16,587 nt of DNA. It comes from an uncultured Desulfobacterales bacterium. GTDB taxonomy: Bacteria > Desulfobacterota > Desulfobacteria > Desulfobacterales > UBA11574. The notes below the pieces were generated by a model. That model did not search any database and was not told the origin of the DNA. It was given only the letters and a program-made list of their open reading frames with translations. Position 1 is the first letter of the stretch, and each line of letters begins with the position of its first letter. The position numbers and the translations under genes were made by a program. The stretch covers positions 1-16,587 of the forward strand of contig CALANC010000113.1 in NCBI GenBank assembly GCA_937925895.1, in the 5' to 3' direction. Positions 7,736 through 14,463 of the stretch are shown piece by piece.

Positions 7736-7826
7736 AGAAAATGGCATGACCGGAAAATGATCGCTTCAAGTATAATTTTATTTTTTCTGAAAGAACTCGT
7801 GAATAACGTCTCGTAATGAAAGAACC
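7724..7826 (+). repeat. Copy A of a three-copy intergenic repeat
   Basis: This copy begins within the last codons of ccoI and supplies its stop codon. Bases 7732-7821 align without gaps to 8063-8152 with 73 of 90 identical by hand count. It contains TATAAT at 7771-7776 and, at 7816, an ATG at exactly the place where copy C has the ubiG start codon. The ATG here opens a reading frame of only 20 codons, ending at 7878. Confidence 0.8.
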
Positions 7827-7892
7827 TGCCCGGGTGTTCAATAAAGGTTTCAGGTTTAAGATAATGTTTTACGAATAAATCAAATTGTAAAT

Positions 7893-8011
7893 GGTTCTTT
7901 CATAACGATTCTTAATTCACTCAGACAGCTTTCAGTGCAAAATAAAATCATACTTGAAGCTCTCTATTTGCAGATTGTAAAAGGTCATGCTTTTTTCTGA
8001 AAGGTGATATG
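7893..8011 (-). repeat. Copy B (inverted) of the three-copy intergenic repeat
   Basis: Read on the minus strand this copy shows the same landmarks in the same order as copies A and C: CATATCACCTT, GAAAAAAGCATGACC, GCTTCAAGTATGATTTTAT, CTGAAAG, GTGAAT, and ATGAAAGAACC. It is more divergent and carries small insertions relative to copy A. Its outer end, AAGGTGATATG (8001-8011), is an exact inverted repeat of the start of copy C (8054-8064), with 42 bases between. Confidence 0.72.
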
Positions 8012-8053
8012 CTGACAAGTTCTTCTCTTATTTCACTTTGGCACGACGAGTTT

Positions 8054-8152
8054 CATATCACCTTGAAGAAAATGGCACGACTTGGATATATTCGCTTCAT
8101 ATATAATTAAATTTTTTCTGAAAACACTCGCGGATAACGGATCGTAATGAAA
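8054..8152 (+). repeat. Copy C of the three-copy repeat, carrying the ubiG start
   Basis: Begins with CATATCACCTT and ends over the first codons of ubiG. It contains TATAAT at 8102-8107, which copy A also has and copy B has as TATGAT. It is both the upstream region and the start-codon context of ubiG, so the repeat family seems to have multiplied a gene leader, or else a mobile repeat inserted at this point and was adopted as a leader. Confidence 0.8.
8102..8107 (+). promoter_or_regulatory. Candidate -10 element for ubiG-ubiE
   Basis: A perfect TATAAT lies 39 bases before the ubiG ATG and is conserved at the matching place in the other repeat copies (TATAAT in A, TATGAT in B). No convincing -35 hexamer stands at 16-18 bases; the nearest, TTGGAT at 8082, is only 14 away. 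Treat it as a candidate only. Confidence 0.35.
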
Positions 8153-8851
8153 CAAGCCAACATAGATATAGACGAAGTCGCCAAGTTTGCCGCAATGGCC
8201 GATTACTGGTGGGACCGCAAGGGTGTATTAAAAGCACTGCATGAGGTTAATCCGGTAAGACTGAAATATATACTCAACAGAGCGGACATAAAAAATAAAA
8301 GGGTTCTGGATGTAGGATGCGGCGGCGGGTTGCTGACAGAGGCCTTGGCTGCTGCCGGAGCCAAAGTTACGGGCATAGATATGGCCGAACCGTCTTTGAA
8401 AGTTGCAGAGTCTCACTTGCAACACACCGGATTACACGTTGAATATCTTCAAGATACGGCCGAACATTTGGCGCAGACACATGCAGGGCAGTACCATGTG
8501 GTTACATGCATGGAGCTCGTTGAGCACGTGCCTGACCCGGCCTCCATCGTCAGGGCATGCAGCTTGCTGGTTCGGCCGGGAGGAGATCTGTTCTTTTCTA
8601 CGATCAACCGGACGTGGCTGGCCCTGCTGCTGGTAATTCTGGCAGCCGAGCATATATTGGGTGTTGTCAGAAAAGGTACGCACACTTATAGAAAATTCGT
8701 ATGCCCTAAGGAGATGGAAGCATGGGGGAAGGCTGCCGGGCTCACGCTTTTAGATCGATCTGGACTAAGCTATATCCCATTTGTAGGCTACGCTTCTCTG
8801 AGCCGAAATACCACGATGAACTATTTGATGCACTTTACCAAAAAGGAATAA
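8147..8851 (+). CDS. ubiG: UbiG-like quinone O-methyltransferase
   Basis: A 234-residue class I SAM-dependent methyltransferase. VLDVGCGGGLLTEALA (about residues 54-69) is the SAM-binding motif I, and the acidic residue in VTGIDMAE ends motif II. The C-terminal signature FSTINRT...AEHIL...KGTHTYRKFV...YIPF is that of UbiG, which methylates ring hydroxyls in ubiquinone biosynthesis. Length is normal (about 235-245). The start follows only a weak GGAT, inside copy C of the repeat. ubiE follows after five bases. No quinone-ring hydroxylase is visible in the window, so the actual substrate is open. Confidence 0.85.
   Translation: MKQANIDIDEVAKFAAMADYWWDRKGVLKALHEVNPVRLKYILNRADIKNKRVLDVGCGGGLLTEALAAAGAKVTGIDMAEPSLKVAESHLQHTGLHVEYLQDTAEHLAQTHAGQYHVVTCMELVEHVPDPASIVRACSLLVRPGGDLFFSTINRTWLALLLVILAAEHILGVVRKGTHTYRKFVCPKEMEAWGKAAGLTLLDRSGLSYIPFVGYASLSRNTTMNYLMHFTKKE
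8843..8847 (+). promoter_or_regulatory. Ribosome-binding site fixing the ubiE start
   Basis: AAGGA nine bases before the ATG at 8857, overlapping the end of ubiG. It supports 8857 as the ubiE start over the in-frame ATG at 8722, which lies deep inside ubiG and lacks such a site. Confidence 0.6.
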
Positions 8852-8856
8852 ATCCC

Positions 8857-9672
8857 ATGGCCTTATGGAAAAACCCCAGATGGTATGATGCAATTAAACG
8901 AACAAAACAACTGGATGATCATGTCCAACGGACAGGCCGGGCCGCCTTCGGGCTGAAGACCTATGGAGAAACTGAAAAAGTGGATGCCGTAACTTGTCAT
9001 TTCAATCGGGTGGCGACTAAATACGATTTCATGAACTCGCTGCTCAGCTTCGGTATCCAGCAGGCATGGAAACGGAAGGCGGTTCGATTGCTGGCTTTAA
9101 ATCGTGGGGACAAGGTGCTTGACGTGTGCGGCGGTACCGGAGATCTTGCCCGGCTGGCAGCCTCGCGTATTGGTCCAAAAGGCCAAGTGGTCACCTATGA
9201 CATTAACCGGGCCATGATGGAGGTCGGGAGGCGGAAGTTTTTTGAAAGTTCACTTAACGACCGCATTTTTTGGGTGCAAGGGGACGCGGAAAGGATATCC
9301 TTTCCGGAACATAGTTTTAATGCGGCCATGGTGGGATTCGGTATTCGGAATTTAACCCATCTCAAAAAAGGTTTTCAGGAGATGCACCGGGTCCTCAAAC
9401 CCGGAGGCAAATTGCTTTGCCTTGAGTTTTCTAAACCAACCCATCCGGTTTTCCGAATGGTGTATGATATTTATTCCTTCAACATCATGCCACTGCTGGG
9501 TCAGCTGATTGTGGGTTCGGCCGAATCTTATGCCTGTCTGTCTGAGACCATAAGAATGTTTCCTTTGCCGGAGGAACTGTCCGCTATTTTACGCAACACC
9601 GGCTTTCAAAAAATAAACTATCACCGGATGACAAACAGCATCGCAGTGGTCCACGTGGGGTTAAAGGAGTAA
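8857..9672 (+). CDS. ubiE: UbiE/MenG-like demethylmenaquinone C-methyltransferase
   Basis: A 271-residue SAM-dependent methyltransferase. FNRVATKYDFMN is the UbiE/COQ5 N-terminal signature, VLDVCGGTGDLARLA the SAM-binding motif, GFGIRNLTHLKKGFQEMHRV and LKPGGKLLCLEFSKP the two further family signatures, and the C-terminal HRMTNSIAVVHVG matches the usual end. The enzyme C-methylates the ring of demethylmenaquinone or of the ubiquinone precursor. About 45 residues (MALWKNPRW...) precede the usual family start, making it a little longer than the common 240-255 residues. I set the start at 8857 because of its ribosome-binding site. Its stop touches the stop of the convergent ubiA gene with no gap. 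Confidence 0.9.
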   Translation: MALWKNPRWYDAIKRTKQLDDHVQRTGRAAFGLKTYGETEKVDAVTCHFNRVATKYDFMNSLLSFGIQQAWKRKAVRLLALNRGDKVLDVCGGTGDLARLAASRIGPKGQVVTYDINRAMMEVGRRKFFESSLNDRIFWVQGDAERISFPEHSFNAAMVGFGIRNLTHLKKGFQEMHRVLKPGGKLLCLEFSKPTHPVFRMVYDIYSFNIMPLLGQLIVGSAESYACLSETIRMFPLPEELSAILRNTGFQKINYHRMTNSIAVVHVGLKE

Positions 9673-10632
9673 TCAGGGTATTCGAACGGCTTGCTCTAAA
9701 ACCCGAAGCAAAACAAGTCCAAAAACGGCTATGGGGTAGTAACTGGCTCGATTAAACAAGGCCATGGCCTTTTTTCGTTTTCTCGTTTCAGCAAGTTCCA
9801 GTGACGGCCATAAGAGCAGGAAGATGTTGATGACCAGGCCGAGCAGAAGATAAAACGGGCCGAAGGTTAGGGGAGATGCCCAAAATACGATAAAGCTCAA
9901 AAACGTGGTAGCCAGAAGGGTCACAACGCAAAAAAGACCGGCCCGTTTGAGTCCCAATTTTACCGGAATGGTCTGGGCCTTCAAATAACGATCTTCTTCG
10001 ATATCGGTCCAGTCGGCCGGGATGTTCTGTCCGCCGATTTCCCAGAAAAAAATCCATATAAAAAGCGAAGTTAACATAAATAGTGGTGGCGAGGGAGTGA
10101 CCGCATACATCGCAGCCAGAGGACCGCATGTTTTGACAACACCATTTACCAGCACGCGCAACGGTGACACACGCAACAGTAAGCAGTATGTAATTTCAAG
10201 AACACAACCTGCTATAAAGATATACATACAAATTGGGTTCAACAGGTAGGCGCCTCCCATGGCAACAAGCGCCCATCCAACTCCCCAGGCAAGCCCATGC
10301 CGAAATTTCAACATATCTTTGGCCATAGGATGACGGATAAGGACGCCGTCCAGGTAATTGTCAGAATCATTATATCCACCCACACGGACCTTTTCCTTAT
10401 CCATGCGATAGTCGACAACGTCATTGATAGCATACACGGCGGTATACCCGGCGAAAACCGTGATCAATCCGAGCAAAACAACAGGAAGCGGGGGAAAATG
10501 TCCCAAACAGAGCAGAGCCGCCATGGCCGGGGCCGTCATATCGATCAGACCATGCGGCGTTCGTGATAGGGCCCAAAAAAGATTCAAGCGCCTGCTTATG
10601 GTGGTTATTTGGTAAAAAATGGTGCTGCTCAT
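9673..10632 (-). CDS. ubiA: UbiA-family polyprenyltransferase
   Basis: A 319-residue polytopic membrane protein of the UbiA superfamily, which transfers polyprenyl chains to aromatic acceptors. Both aspartate-rich motifs that bind Mg-diphosphate are visible: NDVVDYRMDKEK near the N-terminus and ADWTDIEED in the second half. I chose ATG 10632 (MSSTIFYQ) with a weak AAGAG upstream; the longer frame from 10713 would run back into the preceding gene and adds residues unlike the family. The preceding minus-strand gene ends 19 bases upstream, so the two are probably co-transcribed. Neighbouring ubiG and ubiE point to quinone biosynthesis, but UbiA, MenA and other acceptor specificities cannot be told apart here; the symbol is by family. 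Confidence 0.75.
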   Translation of the reverse strand: MSSTIFYQITTISRRLNLFWALSRTPHGLIDMTAPAMAALLCLGHFPPLPVVLLGLITVFAGYTAVYAINDVVDYRMDKEKVRVGGYNDSDNYLDGVLIRHPMAKDMLKFRHGLAWGVGWALVAMGGAYLLNPICMYIFIAGCVLEITYCLLLRVSPLRVLVNGVVKTCGPLAAMYAVTPSPPLFMLTSLFIWIFFWEIGGQNIPADWTDIEEDRYLKAQTIPVKLGLKRAGLFCVVTLLATTFLSFIVFWASPLTFGPFYLLLGLVINIFLLLWPSLELAETRKRKKAMALFNRASYYPIAVFGLVLLRVLEQAVRIP

Positions 10633-10651
10633 TATTCTCTTAAAGTAAATT

Positions 10652-11350
10652 TTAATGTAAAGTGGCGGAAAACGCTGCAAAGGATTTCCATCCAAGCTTG
10701 GCGGCCATGGCAATCATCAAAATTCCGGCGACGATGTTCAATTGTCGACGAAAACGGATCCACAAAGAAGTTCCAACGGTGCCCACCAGAAAAAGACCCG
10801 GAAAAGTTCCCGCCCCAAAGACAAAGAGAAACATCGCCCCTTTGAAGAGGCTTCCCGCGGCGAGTGCCCTTGAGAATGCCGCATAGGAAAGTCCGCACGG
10901 GAGTAGACCTAATAAGAGGCCTGCCAGAAAAAGCCCTCTATCGTCCGGTTGTGTCAGGACGCCCTTAAGTAACCGTGAATATCCTGGAGCTTTGTCCGGT
11001 TCAACCGCTGCTATCCACCGGGGTTCGCCTACAAATCCCAACTGAATCAGACCGAATCCTAACAGGAAAACCGATGCCAAAAGAGAAAGAACCAATCTGA
11101 TATGAACAACCAGGTTTTCAGGTGTCATCTGTAGCCAGGCACACAGAAGGGCCACACCGGTGCCTATCCCACCCATCAATGCACCAATCGCTGTATATGT
11201 AAGCAGTCGACCGGTGTGGTAATATAGATGGGACTTTAGGCGGCCGGTTTGTCCCGGTAATGCGACCACCAGCGGGCCGCACATACCGATACAGTGTCCG
11301 GTCCCAAACAATCCGAGCAAAAAGATGGCAACCCAATCGATTTGGTTCAT
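10652..11350 (-). CDS. TauE/SafE-like (DsbD_2/UreH-type) membrane protein, probable cbb3 maturation factor
   Basis: A 232-residue protein with about six membrane helices in two halves. Each half begins with a conserved cysteine motif: FGTGHCIGMCGP (residues about 15-26) and LLLGLLPCGLSY (about 147-158). This pattern belongs to the 'sulfite exporter TauE/SafE' or urease-accessory UreH-like family often encoded beside cbb3 oxidase and CcoI genes and thought to act in copper handling or cytochrome assembly. It lies first in a minus-strand pair with ubiA. No clear Shine-Dalgarno sequence precedes the ATG at 11350. Role in cbb3 maturation is inferred from family context and from ccoI and ccoS in the window. 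Confidence 0.75.
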   Translation of the reverse strand: MNQIDWVAIFLLGLFGTGHCIGMCGPLVVALPGQTGRLKSHLYYHTGRLLTYTAIGALMGGIGTGVALLCAWLQMTPENLVVHIRLVLSLLASVFLLGFGLIQLGFVGEPRWIAAVEPDKAPGYSRLLKGVLTQPDDRGLFLAGLLLGLLPCGLSYAAFSRALAAGSLFKGAMFLFVFGAGTFPGLFLVGTVGTSLWIRFRRQLNIVAGILMIAMAAKLGWKSFAAFSATLH

Positions 11351-11775
11351 AGCGGTAATCGAAGTTCCATTAATTCGGTGGCGATCATAAACAAAACCAA
11401 GGTGAATGAATATCCAAATCTTTTCTTGAAGTTCCAGGTATCCATGTGCGACCGAAACCGAGCATTATCAAATATTCGTATTTGATGTCAAATATTATGA
11501 CTCAATCTCGCATCCTTATTTTGCTCACTGCCATTGCTCGGATCGGCTGGATAATATTTTTTAAAAGGCAAAATTTAAAATAAGGTTTTCGCTCCAGGCA
11601 CGGCGCCAGAATTTCGATATAGCTTTTATGATAATGAACAAATGATATACCTTCAATAGGCACCTCCATTGCGCCTAGCCAAAATAAATTGACATATTTT
11701 CTTTTTTTCAATGACGCCGGAAATACTTTGCCTTTAAAAAAACAATATCCAGCCTCACCGGAAACCCTGGTTTTG
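11351..11775. other. Noncoding region between the TauE-like gene and the large palindrome
   Basis: No gene that I can support. A possible minus-strand frame at 11502-11711 needs a TTG start and has no family resemblance. A cluster of small palindromes occupies 11467-11501. A TTGACA at 11689 has no -10 partner at the right distance. The rest shows nothing I recognise. Confidence 0.5.
11467..11501. promoter_or_regulatory. Cluster of overlapping palindromes, candidate operator
   Basis: ATCAAATA (11467-11474) and TATTTGAT (11479-11486) are perfect inverted repeats around TTCG. The same TATTTGA then pairs with TCAAATA around TG (11479-11494). TCAAATATT occurs twice, 20 bases apart. It lies 117-150 bases upstream of the minus-strand gene starting at 11350. 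This resembles a dimeric regulator site in form, but does not match the FNR consensus spacing. Confidence 0.35.
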
Positions 11776-11989
11776 TATGCGTTCAGGGGGTAGCCAATTT
11801 CGTTGAACGATATTGGCGGAGTCGCTTTGTCATTTCATTGGTTTAGCTGTGGGGGAGACCGCAGCCATCCTGAGCGCAGCGAAGGATGGAATGCGGAGGG
11901 GGAAGGAATGCCCCCATTGCTAAATCATTGAAATGACCAGCGACGGAGACACCCGAGTGAAACGAATTAGGATACCCCCTGGATGCTTA
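11776..11989. mobile_element. MITE-like large imperfect palindrome
   Basis: The outer arms 11776-11804 and 11961-11989 are imperfect inverted repeats that share CAGGGGGTA and TTCGTT. The inner arms 11821-11847 and 11919-11944 are also inverted repeats (GTCGCT, then CATTTCA-TG-TTTAGC, few mismatches). At the centre CCATCCT (11865-11871) pairs with AGGATGG (11883-11889) and the flanking CCGCA with TGCGG. The element encodes no protein. Its size, nested terminal repeats and lack of coding capacity fit a miniature inverted-repeat transposable element; a long structured RNA or terminator is the alternative. Confidence 0.6.
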
Positions 11990-12053
11990 CCAGCATTAAG
12001 GCCGGATAGGGGTGCGAAAATTGAGTTATTGTTTTCGGAAGCCATCTTTTTTC

Positions 12054-12082
12054 TTGACATAACCTCTTTCTTTTTCTACCTT
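12054..12082 (+). promoter_or_regulatory. Candidate promoter for the DapA-like gene
   Basis: A perfect TTGACA at 12054-12059 is followed at 17 bases by TACCTT, which matches TATAAT in only three positions. It lies about 75 bases before the translation start, downstream of the large palindrome. The weak -10 keeps this tentative. Confidence 0.3.
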
Positions 12083-12158
12083 TTTCAGTCTGACAGTTTT
12101 TCGGCTCCACGCCATATTTTTCAAGAAGAACAACATTTCATTCTAAGGGGGAGAGGTC

Positions 12159-13193
12159 ATGATCAAAGGATGTTTCACAGCAATTGTTACACCGTTTAAA
12201 AATGATGCCATTGACTATGAAGGCCTTGGCAAACTTTCGGATTTTCAGATCGCTAACGGAATCACAGGAATACTCGCCGTGGGCACGACCGGGGAAAGCC
12301 CTGTATTAACCTGGGAGGAACATCATCGGGTTGTAGAAATTGTTGCGGAAAAAACACAAGATAAATGCATTTGTATTGCTGGTGCAGGAAGCAATAACAC
12401 AAAAGAATCCTTGGCAGGGACAAAACATGCTGTCGATGTGGGTGCCGATGCGGTTTTGTTGGTGGATCCATATTATAACGGCCCGAGCTCTCTGGAGATT
12501 CGCCGGGAATATGTGGGCCCTGTTGCCGCTTCTGCTCCTGGTATTGAAATAATACCTTATGTAATTCCCGGTAGAACAGGCGCACAACTATTGCCCGAAG
12601 ATCTGGCTATTCTCAATGAAGAGTTTGATAATGTCAACACAGTTAAAGAGGCTACGGGAAATCTTGAAAATATGCAAAAAACCAGACAGTGCTGTGGGTC
12701 GGATTTTACCATACTTTCCGGCGACGATGGCATGACCCTCGCAATGATGCAGGACCCTAATATTAATGGCGCGGGCGTTATTTCTGTTGCGTCGAATATT
12801 GCTCCCAAGGCTGTCACTGAAATGGTTCAATTTCTCCAAGATGGAAAATTAGCAGAAGCCCAAAATCTCTTTGATGCCCTTGACCCCCTGTTTAATTTGG
12901 TGACCATTATAACCACGGAAGAGACACCATTTGGGGAAGTCGTATGCAGAGCCAGAAACCCACTGGGAATCAAGACCCTCATGTCAATTCTCGGGATGCC
13001 CGCAGGCGGATGCAGGCAACCTTTGGGCAAAATGACCCAAAATGGTTTGGAATTCGTTCTTTCAGCTGCTCGCAAGGTTCAAAACGACAATCCTGAAATA
13101 CTCAAACCCATTGCAGAATTTTTTAACGTTGATGTCGAAGATCGAATTAACAATCCTTCTAGCTGGGAAGGGCTTTTTTACGAAGAATATTAG
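12159..13193 (+). CDS. dapA: DapA/NAL-family aldolase with C-terminal extension
   Basis: A 344-residue TIM-barrel enzyme of the dihydrodipicolinate synthase/N-acetylneuraminate lyase family. Catalytic elements are present: GTTGES (T43, T44), DPYYN (Y106), Y134 and R139 in PYVIPGRTG, the Schiff-base lysine K163 in VKEATGN, and SGDDG. All fit 4-hydroxy-tetrahydrodipicolinate synthase, the first committed step of lysine and diaminopimelate synthesis. The family usually ends near 290-300 residues, soon after the PAGGCR-PL segment; here about 45 further residues follow. Other lyases of the family remain possible. A strong GGGGGAGAGG precedes the ATG. It stands alone, with noncoding structured elements on both sides. 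Confidence 0.85.
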   Translation: MIKGCFTAIVTPFKNDAIDYEGLGKLSDFQIANGITGILAVGTTGESPVLTWEEHHRVVEIVAEKTQDKCICIAGAGSNNTKESLAGTKHAVDVGADAVLLVDPYYNGPSSLEIRREYVGPVAASAPGIEIIPYVIPGRTGAQLLPEDLAILNEEFDNVNTVKEATGNLENMQKTRQCCGSDFTILSGDDGMTLAMMQDPNINGAGVISVASNIAPKAVTEMVQFLQDGKLAEAQNLFDALDPLFNLVTIITTEETPFGEVVCRARNPLGIKTLMSILGMPAGGCRQPLGKMTQNGLEFVLSAARKVQNDNPEILKPIAEFFNVDVEDRINNPSSWEGLFYEEY

Positions 13194-13199
13194 AGGAAT

Positions 13200-13324
13200 C
13201 CGGAGGCTTTCATCTGCTGCGTTATTAAAGGCTCGCAATAGTTTACTATGGCTTCGCCTTTAAGTGCCCCAGGCCGCCTCGCCTGGCTTGGCTGGCGGGC
13301 GAGCTTGCATATGAAAGTCTCCGG
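13200..13324. repeat. Compact inverted-repeat element with nested hairpins after dapA
   Basis: The ends, 13200-13217 and 13307-13324, are inverted repeats with 16 of 18 bases matching (CCGGAG-CTTTCAT-TGC). Inside, TTAAAGGC (13225-13232) pairs perfectly with GCCTTTAA (13256-13263), enclosing ATAGT/ACTAT, and CCAGGC (13269-13274) pairs with GCCTGG (13281-13286). It fills the gap between the convergent dapA and YkgJ-family genes. A small mobile repeat of MITE or REP type is likely; it may also serve as a two-way terminator, though no T-run follows. Confidence 0.6.
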
Positions 13325-13365
13325 CTGGTGCTAAATTTAGGTAATTGGCTGTTATTTGGTCTACA

Positions 13366-14151
13366 TCAAATAACACCCGCATCTTTTTTTAAATTAAATT
13401 TCCCCTCTTTAAACAGAACATCCTTCAACCATTTAAGGCCGAATGCCAGTAAGGCAATCTCATCTTCCTTAATTCGTTCAACAGTCGCATCGTCGATGTC
13501 GTATCTTTTTAGAAATGAACTTTCAAATACAAATTGTCTGAACTTATCGCTGTTGTAACTGGCTAAAAAGAATATTTTTTTACTTTCTTCGGATAGTTTT
13601 AGGTTTGGCGGGAATGATCTTTTTCTCACGATAAGATCGGTCCAATCTGCATTAATATCATCATGGATGTCTACCCCCTGATCTTGGCGCCATTCACGGA
13701 TCGTCCATTCCTTTTCTTCATCAAAACCTAAGCAATGGGGTTCATTAACAAAAAAATAGAATCCCTCGTCATGCTCTTTTGCTTTGTGGCTGAGTGAGGC
13801 GACACCAAGGGGATAATAACGGCAAGTGGTCGGCCTGTCTTCATAGACGATACATCCCTTGTCGGTCACATAAGGGCACGATTTGACATCGTCGTCCATT
13901 AATTTGAGTGTTACGACTGGCAGATCGGTTTTTTCCAAAAGCTGCGGCTCAGTGTACAGTACCAAAAATTCCTCCGATGTGAGCTGCAGGCGATTTTTTA
14001 GCCTGATAATGTCATAGGGAGTAAGTACAATATTAATGCCTCTGCAGCACTTGGTGAAACATTTGACTTCTTTATGACATTTAAACGTGAATTTGCTATC
14101 AAGTTTGAGTTTCACCGGTTCCACATTGGCCATTCTATCTGTTTTTTTCAT
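13366..14151 (-). CDS. YkgJ-family cysteine-cluster protein
   Basis: A 261-residue soluble protein of the YkgJ (zinc- or iron-chelating cysteine cluster) family. The signature is visible as C25, C31, C35-C36 (CFTKCCRG) followed by C92, C100 and C110 in SCPYVTDKGCIVYEDRPTTC and RYYPLG, with one more cysteine near residue 140. These residues probably bind a metal or Fe-S centre; the function of the family is mostly unknown. The start at 14151 has AAAGGAAA upstream; the ATG six codons later has none. About 120 residues after the cysteine core have no recognised domain. It converges with dapA across the 13200-13324 element. Confidence 0.82.
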   Translation of the reverse strand: MKKTDRMANVEPVKLKLDSKFTFKCHKEVKCFTKCCRGINIVLTPYDIIRLKNRLQLTSEEFLVLYTEPQLLEKTDLPVVTLKLMDDDVKSCPYVTDKGCIVYEDRPTTCRYYPLGVASLSHKAKEHDEGFYFFVNEPHCLGFDEEKEWTIREWRQDQGVDIHDDINADWTDLIVRKRSFPPNLKLSEESKKIFFLASYNSDKFRQFVFESSFLKRYDIDDATVERIKEDEIALLAFGLKWLKDVLFKEGKFNLKKDAGVI

Positions 14152-14408
14152 AAATCGTATTTCCTTTTCAGATCAAAATTTTGAAACTTTTTTATTCAAG
14201 CCGCATACCTGAATTTGTTGTAAATTATTGGTCCGTACTTATTTTAAAACAAAAGTTTTTGAAATCATAGCATAATTAGATAAATGGATCGAATTGCCCA
14301 TATAAACACAGAGTTTTTTTATTATCAAACAAATTCTTTATTATAAATTCGGGGAAGCCAATATCAACAGATAAAAATTATTCACAAAGAATAATGTTAA
14401 CATATCTC

Positions 14409-14436
14409 TTGATTTCAATTAAAAAAATGCTATGTT
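14409..14436 (+). promoter_or_regulatory. Candidate promoter for the PPC-UGPase unit
   Basis: TTGATT (14409-14414) and TATGTT (14431-14436) are separated by 16 bases; each matches four of six consensus bases. A TATAAT at 14441 has no -35 at suitable distance. It lies just upstream of the ribosome-binding site at 14450. Confidence 0.35.
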
Positions 14437-14449
14437 TTTTTATAATTAC

Positions 14450-14455
14450 GAGGTG
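14450..14455 (+). promoter_or_regulatory. Ribosome-binding site of the interrupted PPC gene
   Basis: GAGGTG, eight bases before ATG 14464. The ATG at 14581, which opens the larger downstream frame, has no such site. This shows that 14464 is the original start of the gene. Confidence 0.65.
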
Positions 14456-14463
14456 TTGCTGAA

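Larger units (their letters stand above)
14152..14463. other. AT-rich intergenic region with a small palindrome and divergent starts
   Basis: No gene that I can support. TCAAAATTTTGA (14173-14184) is a perfect 12-base palindrome 22 bases upstream of the YkgJ-family start and could be an operator. The region carries promoters for both divergent units, of which only one candidate is listed. The rest is AT-rich sequence without further recognisable features. Confidence 0.45.

Noticed and set aside
7724..8152. CRISPR array
   Set aside because: Only three copies, one inverted, about 100-120 bases long and divergent, with no regular spacers and no cas genes.
8722..8856. Earlier in-frame start for ubiE at 8722
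   Set aside because: It would overlap ubiG by 130 bases and add residues unlike the family; 8857 has an AAGGA at nine bases.
10633..10713. Earlier start for the UbiA-family gene at 10713
   Set aside because: The extra 27 residues overlap the upstream gene and are not family-like; 10632 fits length and spacing.
11502..11711. Minus-strand frame of 69 codons
   Set aside because: It needs a TTG start without a ribosome-binding site and shows no domain; I treat it as chance.
11933..12199. Plus-strand frame of 88 codons before dapA
   Set aside because: It begins within the palindrome arm and runs into dapA in another frame; the dapA start has a strong ribosome-binding site and full family match.
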